Position numbers and translations under genes: made by a program. Positions 25,239 to 33,420 of a DNA stretch of 64,000 nucleotides are shown here, piece by piece; within the stretch, counting starts at the first letter, position 1; every line of letters begins with the position of its first letter. The notes below the pieces were generated by a model. It was not told the DNA's origin and did no database searches. It worked only from the letters and a program-made list of their open reading frames with translations. Location: contig NZ_CP090177.1 in assembly GCF_042214795.1 (NCBI RefSeq), forward strand, positions 868,001 to 932,000. Direction: 5' to 3'. Source of the DNA: Arcobacter iocasae (lineage in GTDB: Bacteria > Campylobacterota > Campylobacteria > Campylobacterales > Arcobacteraceae).

Positions 25239-26150
25239 TTATGGATGTTCTTCTTTTGACCAAATGCCTGCAAGAATTGCTCCTGAAATATTATGCCAGA
25301 TACTAAATATAGCCCCAGGAAGTGCACTTAAAGCTGAAAAATACTTCATAGCTAGAACAACAGCTAAGCCAGAGTTTTGCATACCAACTTCTATGGCTAC
25401 TGTTTTACATACAGTTTTATCATAACCAAACATTTTAGCAAAATAATATCCAGTAACTAAACCTAAAAGGTTGTGGCAAGCTATTGCTAACATTAAAGAT
25501 AAGGCAATAGTAGAGATTTTACTCTCATTTATACCTATTATAATTCCTATAATAAATACAATAGAAATAATAGATAAAAGTGCAAAGATATCATGTCTTT
25601 TTTCAATATATTTATTAAAAAGTTGATTTAGTATAAGTCCTACAACAACAGGTACAAATACTATTTTTAGGATACTAAGAAGCATACTAAGTGCTGGTAC
25701 GGGAACTGTTTGTCCCACATAAAAAAGTGTCAAATAAGGAGTGATGATTATTGATAAAAGAGTTGATACAATTGTCATAGTAATAGAAAGTGCCACATCA
25801 GCTTTTGCTAAAAATGCTATTACATTTGAAGCAGTTCCACCAGAAACTGCTCCTACAAGTACCATTCCCACAAGTAGTTCATCAGATAGATTAAATACCT
25901 TAGATACTATAAAAGCAAAAAAAGGCATAAATAAAAACTGCAATACCACAGTCAATGCTATGATTTTTGGTCTTTTAAAAACTCTTTTAAAGTCATCAAT
26001 CTTTAAAGTAATCCCCATACAAAACATAATAAGAATCAAAAGTGGAATAATCCAACTCTTAAATCCAACTACCAAACTTGGCTGTAAATATGCAAGAAAC
26101 GAAAATAAAACTGCCCATAAAGGAAACAGTATAGAAATCTTTTTTATCAT
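25239..26150 (-). CDS. Bile acid:sodium symporter-family (BASS) protein, copy 2
   Basis: 303-residue BASS-family symporter, collinear with and very similar to the downstream copy (same FCMGITLKIDDFKRV, GAVSGGTASNVIAFLAKADVALS and EVGMQNSGLAVVLA blocks). The two genes are in tandem, 86 nt apart, and look like a duplication whose copies have diverged mainly in the loops and last third. It starts 55 nt after the isochorismatase-family gene and may be read through from the TetR-controlled operon. The ribosome-binding site is weak. Confidence 0.88.
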   Translation of the reverse strand: MIKKISILFPLWAVLFSFLAYLQPSLVVGFKSWIIPLLILIMFCMGITLKIDDFKRVFKRPKIIALTVVLQFLFMPFFAFIVSKVFNLSDELLVGMVLVGAVSGGTASNVIAFLAKADVALSITMTIVSTLLSIIITPYLTLFYVGQTVPVPALSMLLSILKIVFVPVVVGLILNQLFNKYIEKRHDIFALLSIISIVFIIGIIIGINESKISTIALSLMLAIACHNLLGLVTGYYFAKMFGYDKTVCKTVAIEVGMQNSGLAVVLAMKYFSALSALPGAIFSIWHNISGAILAGIWSKEEHP

Positions 26151-26205
26151 AAGCTATCCGATGTTTTTTCTTATTCTACAAAAATAGGTTTAAATTTACT
26201 TGTAA

Positions 26206-26751
26206 TTACTTAGAAACTATATCCGAACAACTGACCATTTTCGCATAAGTACCTTCAAGTGCTGCCATAAAAGAGTTATGTACTGATTTTGCAGGAACAA
26301 TTTCTCCTAAAAATTCTAAATCTCTTGTTGTACAAGCATCATGCACAACTGTACAACCATATCCCATATCACTTGCAGCTCTAGTTGTAGCATCTACACA
26401 CATGTGACTCATCATTCCACATATTACTAACTCTTTTATTTCTTGTATTTTTAACTCATATTCTAAAGATGTATCTAAAAAACTATTTGGAAAGTTTTTT
26501 TCTATAATAGGCTCATCTTCACGGGGTTTTAAATTCTCGTGTATTTTCATTCCATATGTATCTGGTAAAAAGAATGTTGCGCCTTCATATAAACTTGTAT
26601 GTTGTACATGAAATACTGGCATTTTATTCTCTCTAAAATATTCTAATAACTCTTTTGCTTTTAAACTCGCTTCTTGGGCACCTACTAATTCACAAGCTCC
26701 ACCTTCAAAATAATCATTTTGAATATCTATAATTATCAATGCTTTACTCAT
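26206..26751 (-). CDS. Isochorismatase-family cysteine hydrolase
   Basis: 181-residue cysteine hydrolase of the isochorismatase-like superfamily. The Asp of IDIQNDYF (residue 9) and the nucleophile Cys in ICGMMSHMCVDATTRAASDMGY form the catalytic core, with the Lys expected near EKNFPNSF. Members hydrolyse amides such as nicotinamide, ureidoacrylate or N-carbamoyl compounds, and the sequence does not single one out. It is the fourth gene of a tight minus-strand run (10 nt after the 2-hydroxyacid dehydrogenase) whose promoter carries the TetR-type operators. Confidence 0.85.
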   Translation of the reverse strand: MSKALIIIDIQNDYFEGGACELVGAQEASLKAKELLEYFRENKMPVFHVQHTSLYEGATFFLPDTYGMKIHENLKPREDEPIIEKNFPNSFLDTSLEYELKIQEIKELVICGMMSHMCVDATTRAASDMGYGCTVVHDACTTRDLEFLGEIVPAKSVHNSFMAALEGTYAKMVSCSDIVSK

Positions 26752-26761
26752 TTTCTCTCCT

Positions 26762-27691
26762 TTATTTATTTAAAAAATCTTTTATATTTTGTGCAACTTT
26801 TTTCATTAGTCTATTTCTTGATTCACTTGATCCCCAACCAATATGTGGTGTTAAAAGTAGTCTTTCTTTATTTACAACTTTTAATAATGGATTAGTACGC
26901 TCAATTGGTTCTTTTGCAAATACATCAATACCACAATAGATCTTTTCTTCATCTATAATTTTGGCTAAATCATTTTCATTTATAATTCCACCACGACCAA
27001 GATTTAATAAAATAGCACCCTCTTTTATATTTTTCATATTTTCATAAGTCAATAAATTTCTTGTATTTTCATTTAAAGGCGCATGGACAGATATAATGTC
27101 GCAGCTTTGTAAAAGCTCGTCTAATTCAACTCTTTTGTAGTCTGAATTAGAATTTTTTCCACTGGTTGAATAATAAACAACTTCACAACCAAAAGCCTCT
27201 ACTTTTTTTGCTAAGTCTACTCCAATATCACCAAACCCTATAATCCCTACTCTTTTTTTATCCAATTCAAAAAAGATATCATCTGCATCATTAAAAGCTG
27301 GTACTTTCCCCCAATTTCCATTATTAAGAGAATCTTGATAATGATTTAATTTTTGAATAAAATAAAATATCATCCCAAAAGTAACTTGAACTACACTAGA
27401 AGTAGAATATCCAGCTACATTTTTTACTTCTATATTTTTACTTTTTGCATATTCTAAATCAACATTATCCGTTCCTGTTGCTGTTATACATATAAGTTTT
27501 ATAGAAGAGTCATCCATTTGTTCTTTTCCTAAAACTACTTTATTTGTGATAACTATATCTGCATCTTTTGTTCTCTCTTTTGATTCACTTGCACTTGTTT
27601 TATCATAAGAGACAACTTCCCCAAACTCTTTAAAAATATCTATATTTATATCTGATCCTAATGTTGCTCTATCTAAAATAACTATTTTCAT
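26762..27691 (-). CDS. D-2-hydroxyacid dehydrogenase
   Basis: 309-residue NAD-dependent D-isomer 2-hydroxyacid dehydrogenase. The Rossmann motif is VGIIGFGDIGVDLAKKVEAFG (about 142-162), with catalytic Arg in NLGRGGIINENDLA, Glu in IDVFAKEPI and His in LLTPHIGWGS. The length and the TATGTDNVDLEYAKSKNIEVKNV region fit glycerate/hydroxypyruvate-reductase-like enzymes. The start overlaps the EamA stop by 4 nt. It shares an operon with two permeases and an amidohydrolase-like protein, so it probably reduces a keto acid handled by that pathway. Confidence 0.88.
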   Translation of the reverse strand: MKIVILDRATLGSDINIDIFKEFGEVVSYDKTSASESKERTKDADIVITNKVVLGKEQMDDSSIKLICITATGTDNVDLEYAKSKNIEVKNVAGYSTSSVVQVTFGMIFYFIQKLNHYQDSLNNGNWGKVPAFNDADDIFFELDKKRVGIIGFGDIGVDLAKKVEAFGCEVVYYSTSGKNSNSDYKRVELDELLQSCDIISVHAPLNENTRNLLTYENMKNIKEGAILLNLGRGGIINENDLAKIIDEEKIYCGIDVFAKEPIERTNPLLKVVNKERLLLTPHIGWGSSESRNRLMKKVAQNIKDFLNK

Positions 27692-28563
27692 TTTATTCCT
27701 TTCTTCTTTTTATTTATTAATACTATTCCAATTATTATAGTAAATATTCCTATGATTTCGCTAAATTCTATTTTATCACCCAATAAAAAATATGAAACAA
27801 TAGCAGCACTAACGGGTACCAAATAAAAGATAGCTGATACCTTTGATACTTCACCATTTTTTATCATAATATATAATAATGACAAGGCACCAATACTCAC
27901 TCCAACTGTCATATAAAGTAAAGCAATACTAAAATCAACATTCCAATTTATATGAGAATCTTCAAAAAATAAAAATGGCAAAACCAAAATTGTGGAACTA
28001 AAAGTCTGTATTGCACCACCTGAGTAAAGATTCATATGAGAACAATACTTCTTTTGATACAAACTTCCAATACTAAGACCCAATAATGAAATAAAAGCCC
28101 AAAACAGACCAAGAGCTGAAAAGGAAGTTTCAAGTTTTGAAAAAACCACAAAACCAACTCCCACAAATCCTATTATTAGTCCTGTCCAAACTCTTATGTT
28201 AATATCTTCATTTAATAATTTTAAGGCTAAAGCAGTTACAACAATTGGTTGTAAAGCTATTATCAAAGCATTTGTTGCCCCAGATATACCATAACTAACG
28301 GCTAAAAATCCTCCTATTGAAAATGTCCCAACAGTTAAACTTCCAGCAATGGATATATGTAAAAACTCTTTTTTAGTTTTAGGCATTGGTATTTTAAATA
28401 TAAGCGTAATCAAAAGTAAGATACAAAAAGCAATAAAAAACCGTACTTCTAAAAAAGCCATTGGAGATGCATTTTGTAAACCATATTCACAAAAAATAAA
28501 TCCACTTCCATATAAAAACATGAAAAAAAATGGCAGAATAGATTTTTGTATATAAAATTTCAC
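27688..28563 (-). CDS. EamA-family permease, copy 1
   Basis: 291-residue ten-segment EamA permease. Motifs such as FLYGSGFIFCEYGLQNASPMAFLEVRFFIAF (split by TM boundaries) and YQKKYCSHMNLYSGGAIQTF in the second repeat are shared with the neighbouring copy, so the two genes arose by tandem duplication. It overlaps the downstream dehydrogenase gene by 4 nt and is separated by 2 nt from the upstream copy. EamA pairs can form heterodimers or act separately, and the sequence does not decide which. Confidence 0.87.
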   Translation of the reverse strand: MKFYIQKSILPFFFMFLYGSGFIFCEYGLQNASPMAFLEVRFFIAFCILLLITLIFKIPMPKTKKEFLHISIAGSLTVGTFSIGGFLAVSYGISGATNALIIALQPIVVTALALKLLNEDINIRVWTGLIIGFVGVGFVVFSKLETSFSALGLFWAFISLLGLSIGSLYQKKYCSHMNLYSGGAIQTFSSTILVLPFLFFEDSHINWNVDFSIALLYMTVGVSIGALSLLYIMIKNGEVSKVSAIFYLVPVSAAIVSYFLLGDKIEFSEIIGIFTIIIGIVLINKKKKGIK

Positions 28564-28565
28564 AC

Positions 28566-29459
28566 TTAACCTTTATTTACTATAGCTTGAAATTGTTCTT
28601 TTTTATTTATCAAATTCATAGCAATAAGAACAATAATAATTCCAATAAATACATTCAACTCCAGACTTTTATCCAATACAAAATAAGCTACAATAGCAGA
28701 AGCTACAGGTAATAAGTAAAATAAAGAAGATACTTTTGATACTTCACCATGTCTAATCATATAGTACAATAAAGACATAACTCCAATACTAGCAATCACA
28801 GACATATAACTTAAAGCAATTATAAATTCGCCACTAAAATCAACTCTTATATCTTCAAAATACAATAATGGTAAAACAATAATTGCAGAAGCAAATGTTT
28901 GGATTACTCCACCTGTAATCAAATTCATATTTGAACAATATTTTTTTTGATACAAATTCCCAAAACTCATACTAAACAATCCCAATATTGCAAATAAAAA
29001 ACCTATTAACTCATTTTTATTAATTTCTCCATCAAGCCCTAAAACAAGCCCTACTCCAATGAGTCCAAGTATTAATCCAAACCATGCTCTTTTGCTTACT
29101 TCTTCACCTAAAAACTTCATTGCAAAAAATGAAACTACAATGGGCTGTAAAGAGATAATCAAAGAACAAAGTGCAGGTGACAATCCATAATCTATTGAAT
29201 TAAAACAGCCAATAGAAAAAAGTCCCACAGATAAAATCCCAGCAACACTTATATGAAATATTTCATTTAAACTTTTTGGAAACTTTGCTTTAAATATAAA
29301 TGCAACTAAGAGCAAAACTACAAATGCAAGTAAATATCGTAATTCTAAAAAAGCCATACTACTAGCATAAGGTAAACCCATTTTTATAAATACAAAACCA
29401 GCACCTGAAAGCATAATAAATGATAAAGGAACTATAAAAGATTTTAATTTTAACAACAT
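28566..29459 (-). CDS. EamA-family permease, copy 2 (first gene of TetR-controlled operon)
   Basis: 297-residue EamA permease with ten membrane segments. It shares the SGAGFVFIKMGLPYASSMAFLELR opening and YQKKYCSNMNLITGGVIQTF block with the downstream paralog. It has a strong AAGGAG ribosome-binding site 5 nt before the ATG. It is the promoter-proximal gene of a four-gene operon (two permeases, dehydrogenase, isochorismatase-like). Its promoter carries two copies of a TTGACT-N4-AGTCAA dyad, so expression is probably repressed by the TetR protein encoded just upstream. Confidence 0.87.
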   Translation of the reverse strand: MLLKLKSFIVPLSFIMLSGAGFVFIKMGLPYASSMAFLELRYLLAFVVLLLVAFIFKAKFPKSLNEIFHISVAGILSVGLFSIGCFNSIDYGLSPALCSLIISLQPIVVSFFAMKFLGEEVSKRAWFGLILGLIGVGLVLGLDGEINKNELIGFLFAILGLFSMSFGNLYQKKYCSNMNLITGGVIQTFASAIIVLPLLYFEDIRVDFSGEFIIALSYMSVIASIGVMSLLYYMIRHGEVSKVSSLFYLLPVASAIVAYFVLDKSLELNVFIGIIIVLIAMNLINKKEQFQAIVNKG

Positions 29460-29468
29460 TATTTCTCC

Positions 29469-29525
29469 TTGACTGTTTAGTCAATTAGAAGTATAGCAAA
29501 GTCTTGACTAATTAGTCAAGACTTT
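29469..29525 (-). promoter_or_regulatory. Double TetR-type operator and promoter of the EamA operon
   Basis: A perfect 28-bp palindrome (29498-29525, core TTGACTAATTAGTCAA at 29504-29519) and a second dyad TTGACTGTTTAGTCAA (29469-29484) lie between tetR and the EamA genes. On the minus strand, TTGACT (29519-29514) and TATACT (29495-29490) are spaced 18 bp and form a good promoter. One dyad covers the -35 and the other the probable start site, a classic repression layout. The palindrome could also end the tetR transcript. Confidence 0.75.
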
Positions 29526-29531
29526 TTGAAA

Positions 29532-30098
29532 TTATTTTTTTAGTGAGTTTAAAAACAGATCAAGTTGAGAAAGACAATCATAGAAAACTTGACCATCTTG
29601 AGATTTTTTTGCAGTTCCTAAGCATCCTTCAATTGAGGCAACGATGTACATAGATAAAGCTCTTGTATCATTATGATTAATCTCTTTATTTTTTACAGCT
29701 TTATCCAAAGCTTCTTTTATAATAGATTCAAATCTTAAATAGACTTTTTCTAATGCTTCTTTAAAATCTTTATCTTTAGGTGAGAGTTCTTGAACCAGAT
29801 TATTAAGCTTGCAACCCAATCTAAAATCAAAACCACCCCTTTGTTTTAGTAAAGACATGATCTCATCTATTATATTCTCATCATAATTCAAAAGAGTAGA
29901 ATACTTAGTCTCAGTATAAAGGTTTATTCGTTCATTTATAACTGCAAGAGTTAACTCTTTTTTTGATTTAAAGAAGTGATACATACTTCCTTTATTCATA
30001 TTTGCTTGTTTTAAAATTTTATCAACCGAAGTTGCTGCATAGCCATTATGATAAATTTCATCAAAGGCTACATCCAATAATTTATCTCTACTACTCAT
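29532..30098 (-). CDS. TetR-family transcriptional repressor
   Basis: 188-residue TetR-family protein. The N-terminal helix-turn-helix is complete (LLDVAFDEIYHNGYAATSVDKILKQANMNKGSMYHFFKSKKEL, read in parts), and the all-helical C-terminal domain fits the TetR_C / YxaF-like type (GCLGTAKKSQDGQVF). I start it at 30098 (MSSRDKLL), which follows the upstream gene's TAA by one base, rather than at 30131 inside that gene. The palindromes downstream, in the EamA promoter, are its likely binding sites. Its co-transcription with the HTH protein of the prp region is notable. Confidence 0.88.
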   Translation of the reverse strand: MSSRDKLLDVAFDEIYHNGYAATSVDKILKQANMNKGSMYHFFKSKKELTLAVINERINLYTETKYSTLLNYDENIIDEIMSLLKQRGGFDFRLGCKLNNLVQELSPKDKDFKEALEKVYLRFESIIKEALDKAVKNKEINHNDTRALSMYIVASIEGCLGTAKKSQDGQVFYDCLSQLDLFLNSLKK

Positions 30099-30099
30099 T

Positions 30100-31077
30100 T
30101 TAGTTTCTTCTTTGTCCAGATTTTGGGTCACTTACTTCTTTTTGTAAGTCTACGCTTAGATTATTATAAAACAATTCACCATAATCTGTCAATCTATTTA
30201 TGGTTTCATATGCTTGTTTTATATCATTATTATATTTTAAAGCATCTTGTAAAATTTTTATAATTTTAACTGATTCTAAAAAGTTAACATGAGAAGGTGC
30301 TTCAATAGGAGATGAATAGTACTTATGCATACGCTCTACTAAATTTTTATTTCTTATTTCTATAAAAACTGACTCTATGGGAGATTTGAAAAATAGCACT
30401 TTTTGTTTAACATTGATAGAGATATAAGTTGTCTCCATGCCATATATTTTTCTTGAAAATGAATCAAATAAAAATAGCTTTTTATTGTAATTGTTATTAA
30501 ATAATTCATAAATAAGTTCAAGTATTTTTATCTTCTCTTCCTTTGTATAAAAGTTCCCAATACTTGCAAAACAAAAAGAGAGTATAGACTTTATAGAGTA
30601 CCATTCTGTAGTATCATAGTCATATCTGAGCATTTGATTTATTCTATTTTGTTTAAGTGCTTCTATTTCTGAACTTGTTTGGGTTCTATATATTCTTTTT
30701 ACTGCTGTATCTCTATACATAGGTCCTGGGAACTGTGCTTGTATTACAAATCTCCTATTCTCTTCTATTTCCATTATATATCTCATTCTTCCACAATAAT
30801 CTTCATCGATTATTCTTACTTCTTTTTGTGGAATTTGAGTGATTGATTTTATAAATTCATCTTCATTACAAGCCTCTTCCCAAATATAATCTGGGTATCT
30901 AAAAAGTGCACAAATCTTTTCTTTTACACTTGTTGATGGTTCAACATCTGTTACTCTATCAACCCAAGAAGTTACTGTTCTTCTATCTTTTTGAATTAAT
31001 GATGCAAACTTTGATATACTTAAATTAGATCTTTTATATATCTCTATTAGTTTATCTATACTTGTTCTATAAGACAT
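30100..31077 (-). CDS. HTH protein of unrecognised family, divergent from prpB
   Basis: 325-residue protein of no family I recognise. Residues about 1-65 (LIEIYKRSNLSISKFASLIQ, then TVTSWVDRV...) look like an XRE-type helix-turn-helix, followed by an aromatic and charged middle region and a helical C-terminus. There are no membrane segments, no signal peptide and no Cys-rich motif. It is divergent from the propionate-catabolism genes across a 176-nt spacer with repeated TTGTAC motifs, and upstream of tetR by one base. The position of PrpR-type regulators next to prpB suggests it regulates the methylcitrate operon. That is inference from context. Confidence 0.7.
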   Translation of the reverse strand: MSYRTSIDKLIEIYKRSNLSISKFASLIQKDRRTVTSWVDRVTDVEPSTSVKEKICALFRYPDYIWEEACNEDEFIKSITQIPQKEVRIIDEDYCGRMRYIMEIEENRRFVIQAQFPGPMYRDTAVKRIYRTQTSSEIEALKQNRINQMLRYDYDTTEWYSIKSILSFCFASIGNFYTKEEKIKILELIYELFNNNYNKKLFLFDSFSRKIYGMETTYISINVKQKVLFFKSPIESVFIEIRNKNLVERMHKYYSSPIEAPSHVNFLESVKIIKILQDALKYNNDIKQAYETINRLTDYGELFYNNLSVDLQKEVSDPKSGQRRN

Positions 31078-31094
31078 TTATTCCTCTTTTCTTC

Positions 31095-31225
31095 ATTTTA
31101 CTTGTAAAATTGTACCATTTTTATACATAAAATCAAATATTGTACAAATTAATTCTATATGTAAAGAATTTGTATTTTTCTTTTCAACTATTATACAATA
31201 CATACATTTCACTATGGGGTATACT
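31095..31225. promoter_or_regulatory. Divergent promoter region for the HTH gene and prpB
   Basis: For the minus-strand HTH gene, TTGATT (31136-31131) and TACAAT (31114-31109) are spaced 16 bp. For prpB, TATACT (31220-31225) lies 28 nt before the ATG. Candidate operator elements are ATTTTAC-TT-GTAAAAT (31095-31110), the TTGTACAA palindrome (31140-31147), a TTGTAC at 31110-31115, and a TTGTAT on the minus strand at 31198-31193. No sigma-54 (-24/-12) promoter is evident. Confidence 0.5.
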
Positions 31226-31253
31226 AACAATATAAAATTTTAAAAGGATTTAC

Positions 31254-32132
31254 ATGAGCGCAGGAAAAAGATTTAGAGATGCTCTTAAAGAAGAGACACC
31301 ACTACAAATTGTTGGAGCTGTAAACGCTTACTCAGCATTACAAGCTACAAAAGTTGGATATAAAGCACTATATCTTTCAGGAGCGGGAGTTGCAAATTCA
31401 AGTTATGGTTTACCAGATTTGGGTATGACTATGTTAGAAGATGTTTGTATTGATATTAGAAGAATCACTTCAGCTGTTGATACTCCATTATTAGTTGATG
31501 CTGATACAGGTTGGGGACATGCTTTTAATATAGCAAGAACAGTTAAAGAGATGACAAAAGCAGGAGCTGCTGGTATTCATATCGAAGATCAAGTTGCTGC
31601 AAAAAGATGTGGACATAGACCAAATAAAGAACTTGTAAGTACTGAAGAAATGTGTGACAGAATCAGAGCTGCAGTTGATGCAAAAACTGATCCTGAGTTT
31701 GTAATTATGGCAAGAACTGATGCACACGCAAGTGAAGGGCAACAAGCAGCAATTGATAGAGCAAAAGCATATGTTGAAGCGGGGGCTGATATGATTTTTG
31801 CAGAAGCTATTCATACACTAAAAGAGTACAAAGAATTTACAGATGTTATTAAAGTGCCAGTATTAGCAAATATCACTGAATTTGGGGCAACTCCTATGTT
31901 TACAACAGAAGAGTTGGGATCAGTTGGTATTTCTATGGTACTTTATCCATTATCAGCATTTAGAGCAATGAATAAAGCTGCTTTAACTGTATATCAAGAT
32001 TTAAGAGAAAAAGGTACTCAAGAAGGTACTTTAGAGATCATGCAAACAAGAATGGAATTATACGAAATGTTGGGGTATCACGATTATGAGCAAAAAATGG
32101 ATTCATTATTTGCAAAAGGTAAATCTAAATAA
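31254..32132 (+). CDS. prpB: 2-methylisocitrate lyase
   Basis: 292-residue PEP mutase / isocitrate lyase superfamily enzyme that cleaves 2-methylisocitrate to pyruvate and succinate, the last step of the methylcitrate cycle. The catalytic-loop signature KRCGH is present (IEDQVAAKRCGHRPNK), as are LLVDADTGWG (metal-binding Asp pair) and MARTDAHAS. Strong AAAAGGA ribosome-binding site. The stop codon forms the loop of a 9-bp stem (32121-32141). It opens the prpB-prpC-acnD-prpF cluster. It differs from true isocitrate lyases by its short length. Confidence 0.93.
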   Translation: MSAGKRFRDALKEETPLQIVGAVNAYSALQATKVGYKALYLSGAGVANSSYGLPDLGMTMLEDVCIDIRRITSAVDTPLLVDADTGWGHAFNIARTVKEMTKAGAAGIHIEDQVAAKRCGHRPNKELVSTEEMCDRIRAAVDAKTDPEFVIMARTDAHASEGQQAAIDRAKAYVEAGADMIFAEAIHTLKEYKEFTDVIKVPVLANITEFGATPMFTTEELGSVGISMVLYPLSAFRAMNKAALTVYQDLREKGTQEGTLEIMQTRMELYEMLGYHDYEQKMDSLFAKGKSK

Positions 32133-32180
32133 TTTAGATTTGCCAAAATATTATAGATAACAAAAACAAAAGGAGACAAT

Positions 32181-33329
32181 ATGAGCACTACAACTACAGG
32201 ATTTAAACCAAAAAAATCAGTTGCACTTTCGGGGACTGCAGCTGGAAATACAGCTATATGTACAGTTGGAAAAACTGGTAATGATTTACATTATAGAGGG
32301 TATGATATTTTAGAGTTTGCAAATCAAGCTCAATTTGAAGAAATTGCATATTTAATAGTACATGAAAAACTACCAAATAAAGCAGAATTAAAAGCTTATA
32401 AAGAAAAATTACAAGGTATGAGAGATATTCCAGCTGGTGTTAAAATTGCTTTAGAGCAATTACCAAAAACTGCTCACCCAATGGATGTTATGAGAACAGG
32501 TTGTTCAGTTCTTGGAGCAATTATGTCTGAAGATGAGTCTCATCCAAAAGCAGAAGCACAAAATATTATTGATAAATTAATGTCTTGTTTTCCTTCTATA
32601 TTATGTTATTGGTATCACTATGCATACAACGGAAAAAGAATTGATGTTGTAACTGATGATGATACTATTGGTGGTCACTTCTTACACCTATTACATGGTG
32701 AAAAGCCAAGAGAATCTTGGGTAAAAGCTATGCATGTATCTTTGATTTTATATGCTGAGCATGAATTCAATGCTTCAACATTTACTTCAAGAGTTATTTC
32801 TGGAACAAACTCAGATATATTCTCATGTATCACTGGTGCAATTGGAGCTTTAAGAGGTCCTAAACATGGTGGAGCAAATGAAGTTGCATTTAGAATTCAA
32901 GAGAGATATTCTTCAGCTGATGAAGCAGAAAAAGATATCAAAGAAAGAATGGCAAGAAAAGAGATTATCATCGGATTTGGACACCCTGTATATACAACAA
33001 GTGATCCTAGAAATGTTGTTATCAAAAAAGTTGCTGAAGATTTATCTAAAGAAAATAACGACATGTTAATGTACGATGTTGCTGAAAGAATTGAATCTGT
33101 TATGTGGGAACAAAAGAAAATGTTCCCAAATCTTGACTGGTTCTCAGCAGTTTCTTATAACCAAATGGGAATTCCAACAGATATGTTTACTCCAATTTTC
33201 ATTATCGCAAGAGTTACTGGATGGGGAGCACATGCAATTGAACAAAGAGAAGATGGGAAAATTATAAGACCATCAGCTCATTATACAGGACCTGAAGGTT
33301 TAAAATTCGTTCCTTTAGAAGAAAGATAA
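32181..33329 (+). CDS. prpC: 2-methylcitrate synthase
   Basis: 382-residue citrate-synthase-fold enzyme that condenses propionyl-CoA with oxaloacetate. The short PrpC-type N-terminus is evident (GLxGTAAGNTAIC-like start, no N-terminal regulatory domain). Catalytic motifs are GGANE with its preceding His (GPKHGGANEV), FGHPVY with the second His, and the conserved Asp region (PNLDWFSAVSYNQMGIP). It is preceded by AAAAGGAGA. Position between prpB and acnD supports methylcitrate over citrate synthase activity. Confidence 0.92.
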   Translation: MSTTTTGFKPKKSVALSGTAAGNTAICTVGKTGNDLHYRGYDILEFANQAQFEEIAYLIVHEKLPNKAELKAYKEKLQGMRDIPAGVKIALEQLPKTAHPMDVMRTGCSVLGAIMSEDESHPKAEAQNIIDKLMSCFPSILCYWYHYAYNGKRIDVVTDDDTIGGHFLHLLHGEKPRESWVKAMHVSLILYAEHEFNASTFTSRVISGTNSDIFSCITGAIGALRGPKHGGANEVAFRIQERYSSADEAEKDIKERMARKEIIIGFGHPVYTTSDPRNVVIKKVAEDLSKENNDMLMYDVAERIESVMWEQKKMFPNLDWFSAVSYNQMGIPTDMFTPIFIIARVTGWGAHAIEQREDGKIIRPSAHYTGPEGLKFVPLEER

Positions 33330-33367
33330 AACTTAAAAATATTCTAGTGCCACCTTTGGCAAACACT

Positions 33368-33395
33368 AAAAGGATAAGCCTTTGCTTATCCTTTT
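33368..33395. terminator. Intra-operon hairpin between prpC and acnD
   Basis: AAAAGGATAAGC (33368-33379), loop CTTT, GCTTATCCTTTT (33384-33395) is a perfect 12-bp stem with a tetraloop ending in four T. It may attenuate transcription into acnD or protect mRNA ends. It overlaps the start of the longest acnD frame, which argues for the later start codon. Confidence 0.55.
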
Positions 33396-33420
33396 AAATT
33401 CAAACAAAATGGATATAAAA

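Noticed and set aside
33382..33420. Longer N-terminus for acnD
   Set aside because: These codons lie within and just after a perfect 12-bp hairpin, and no ribosome-binding site precedes them. The ATG at 33421 fits better.
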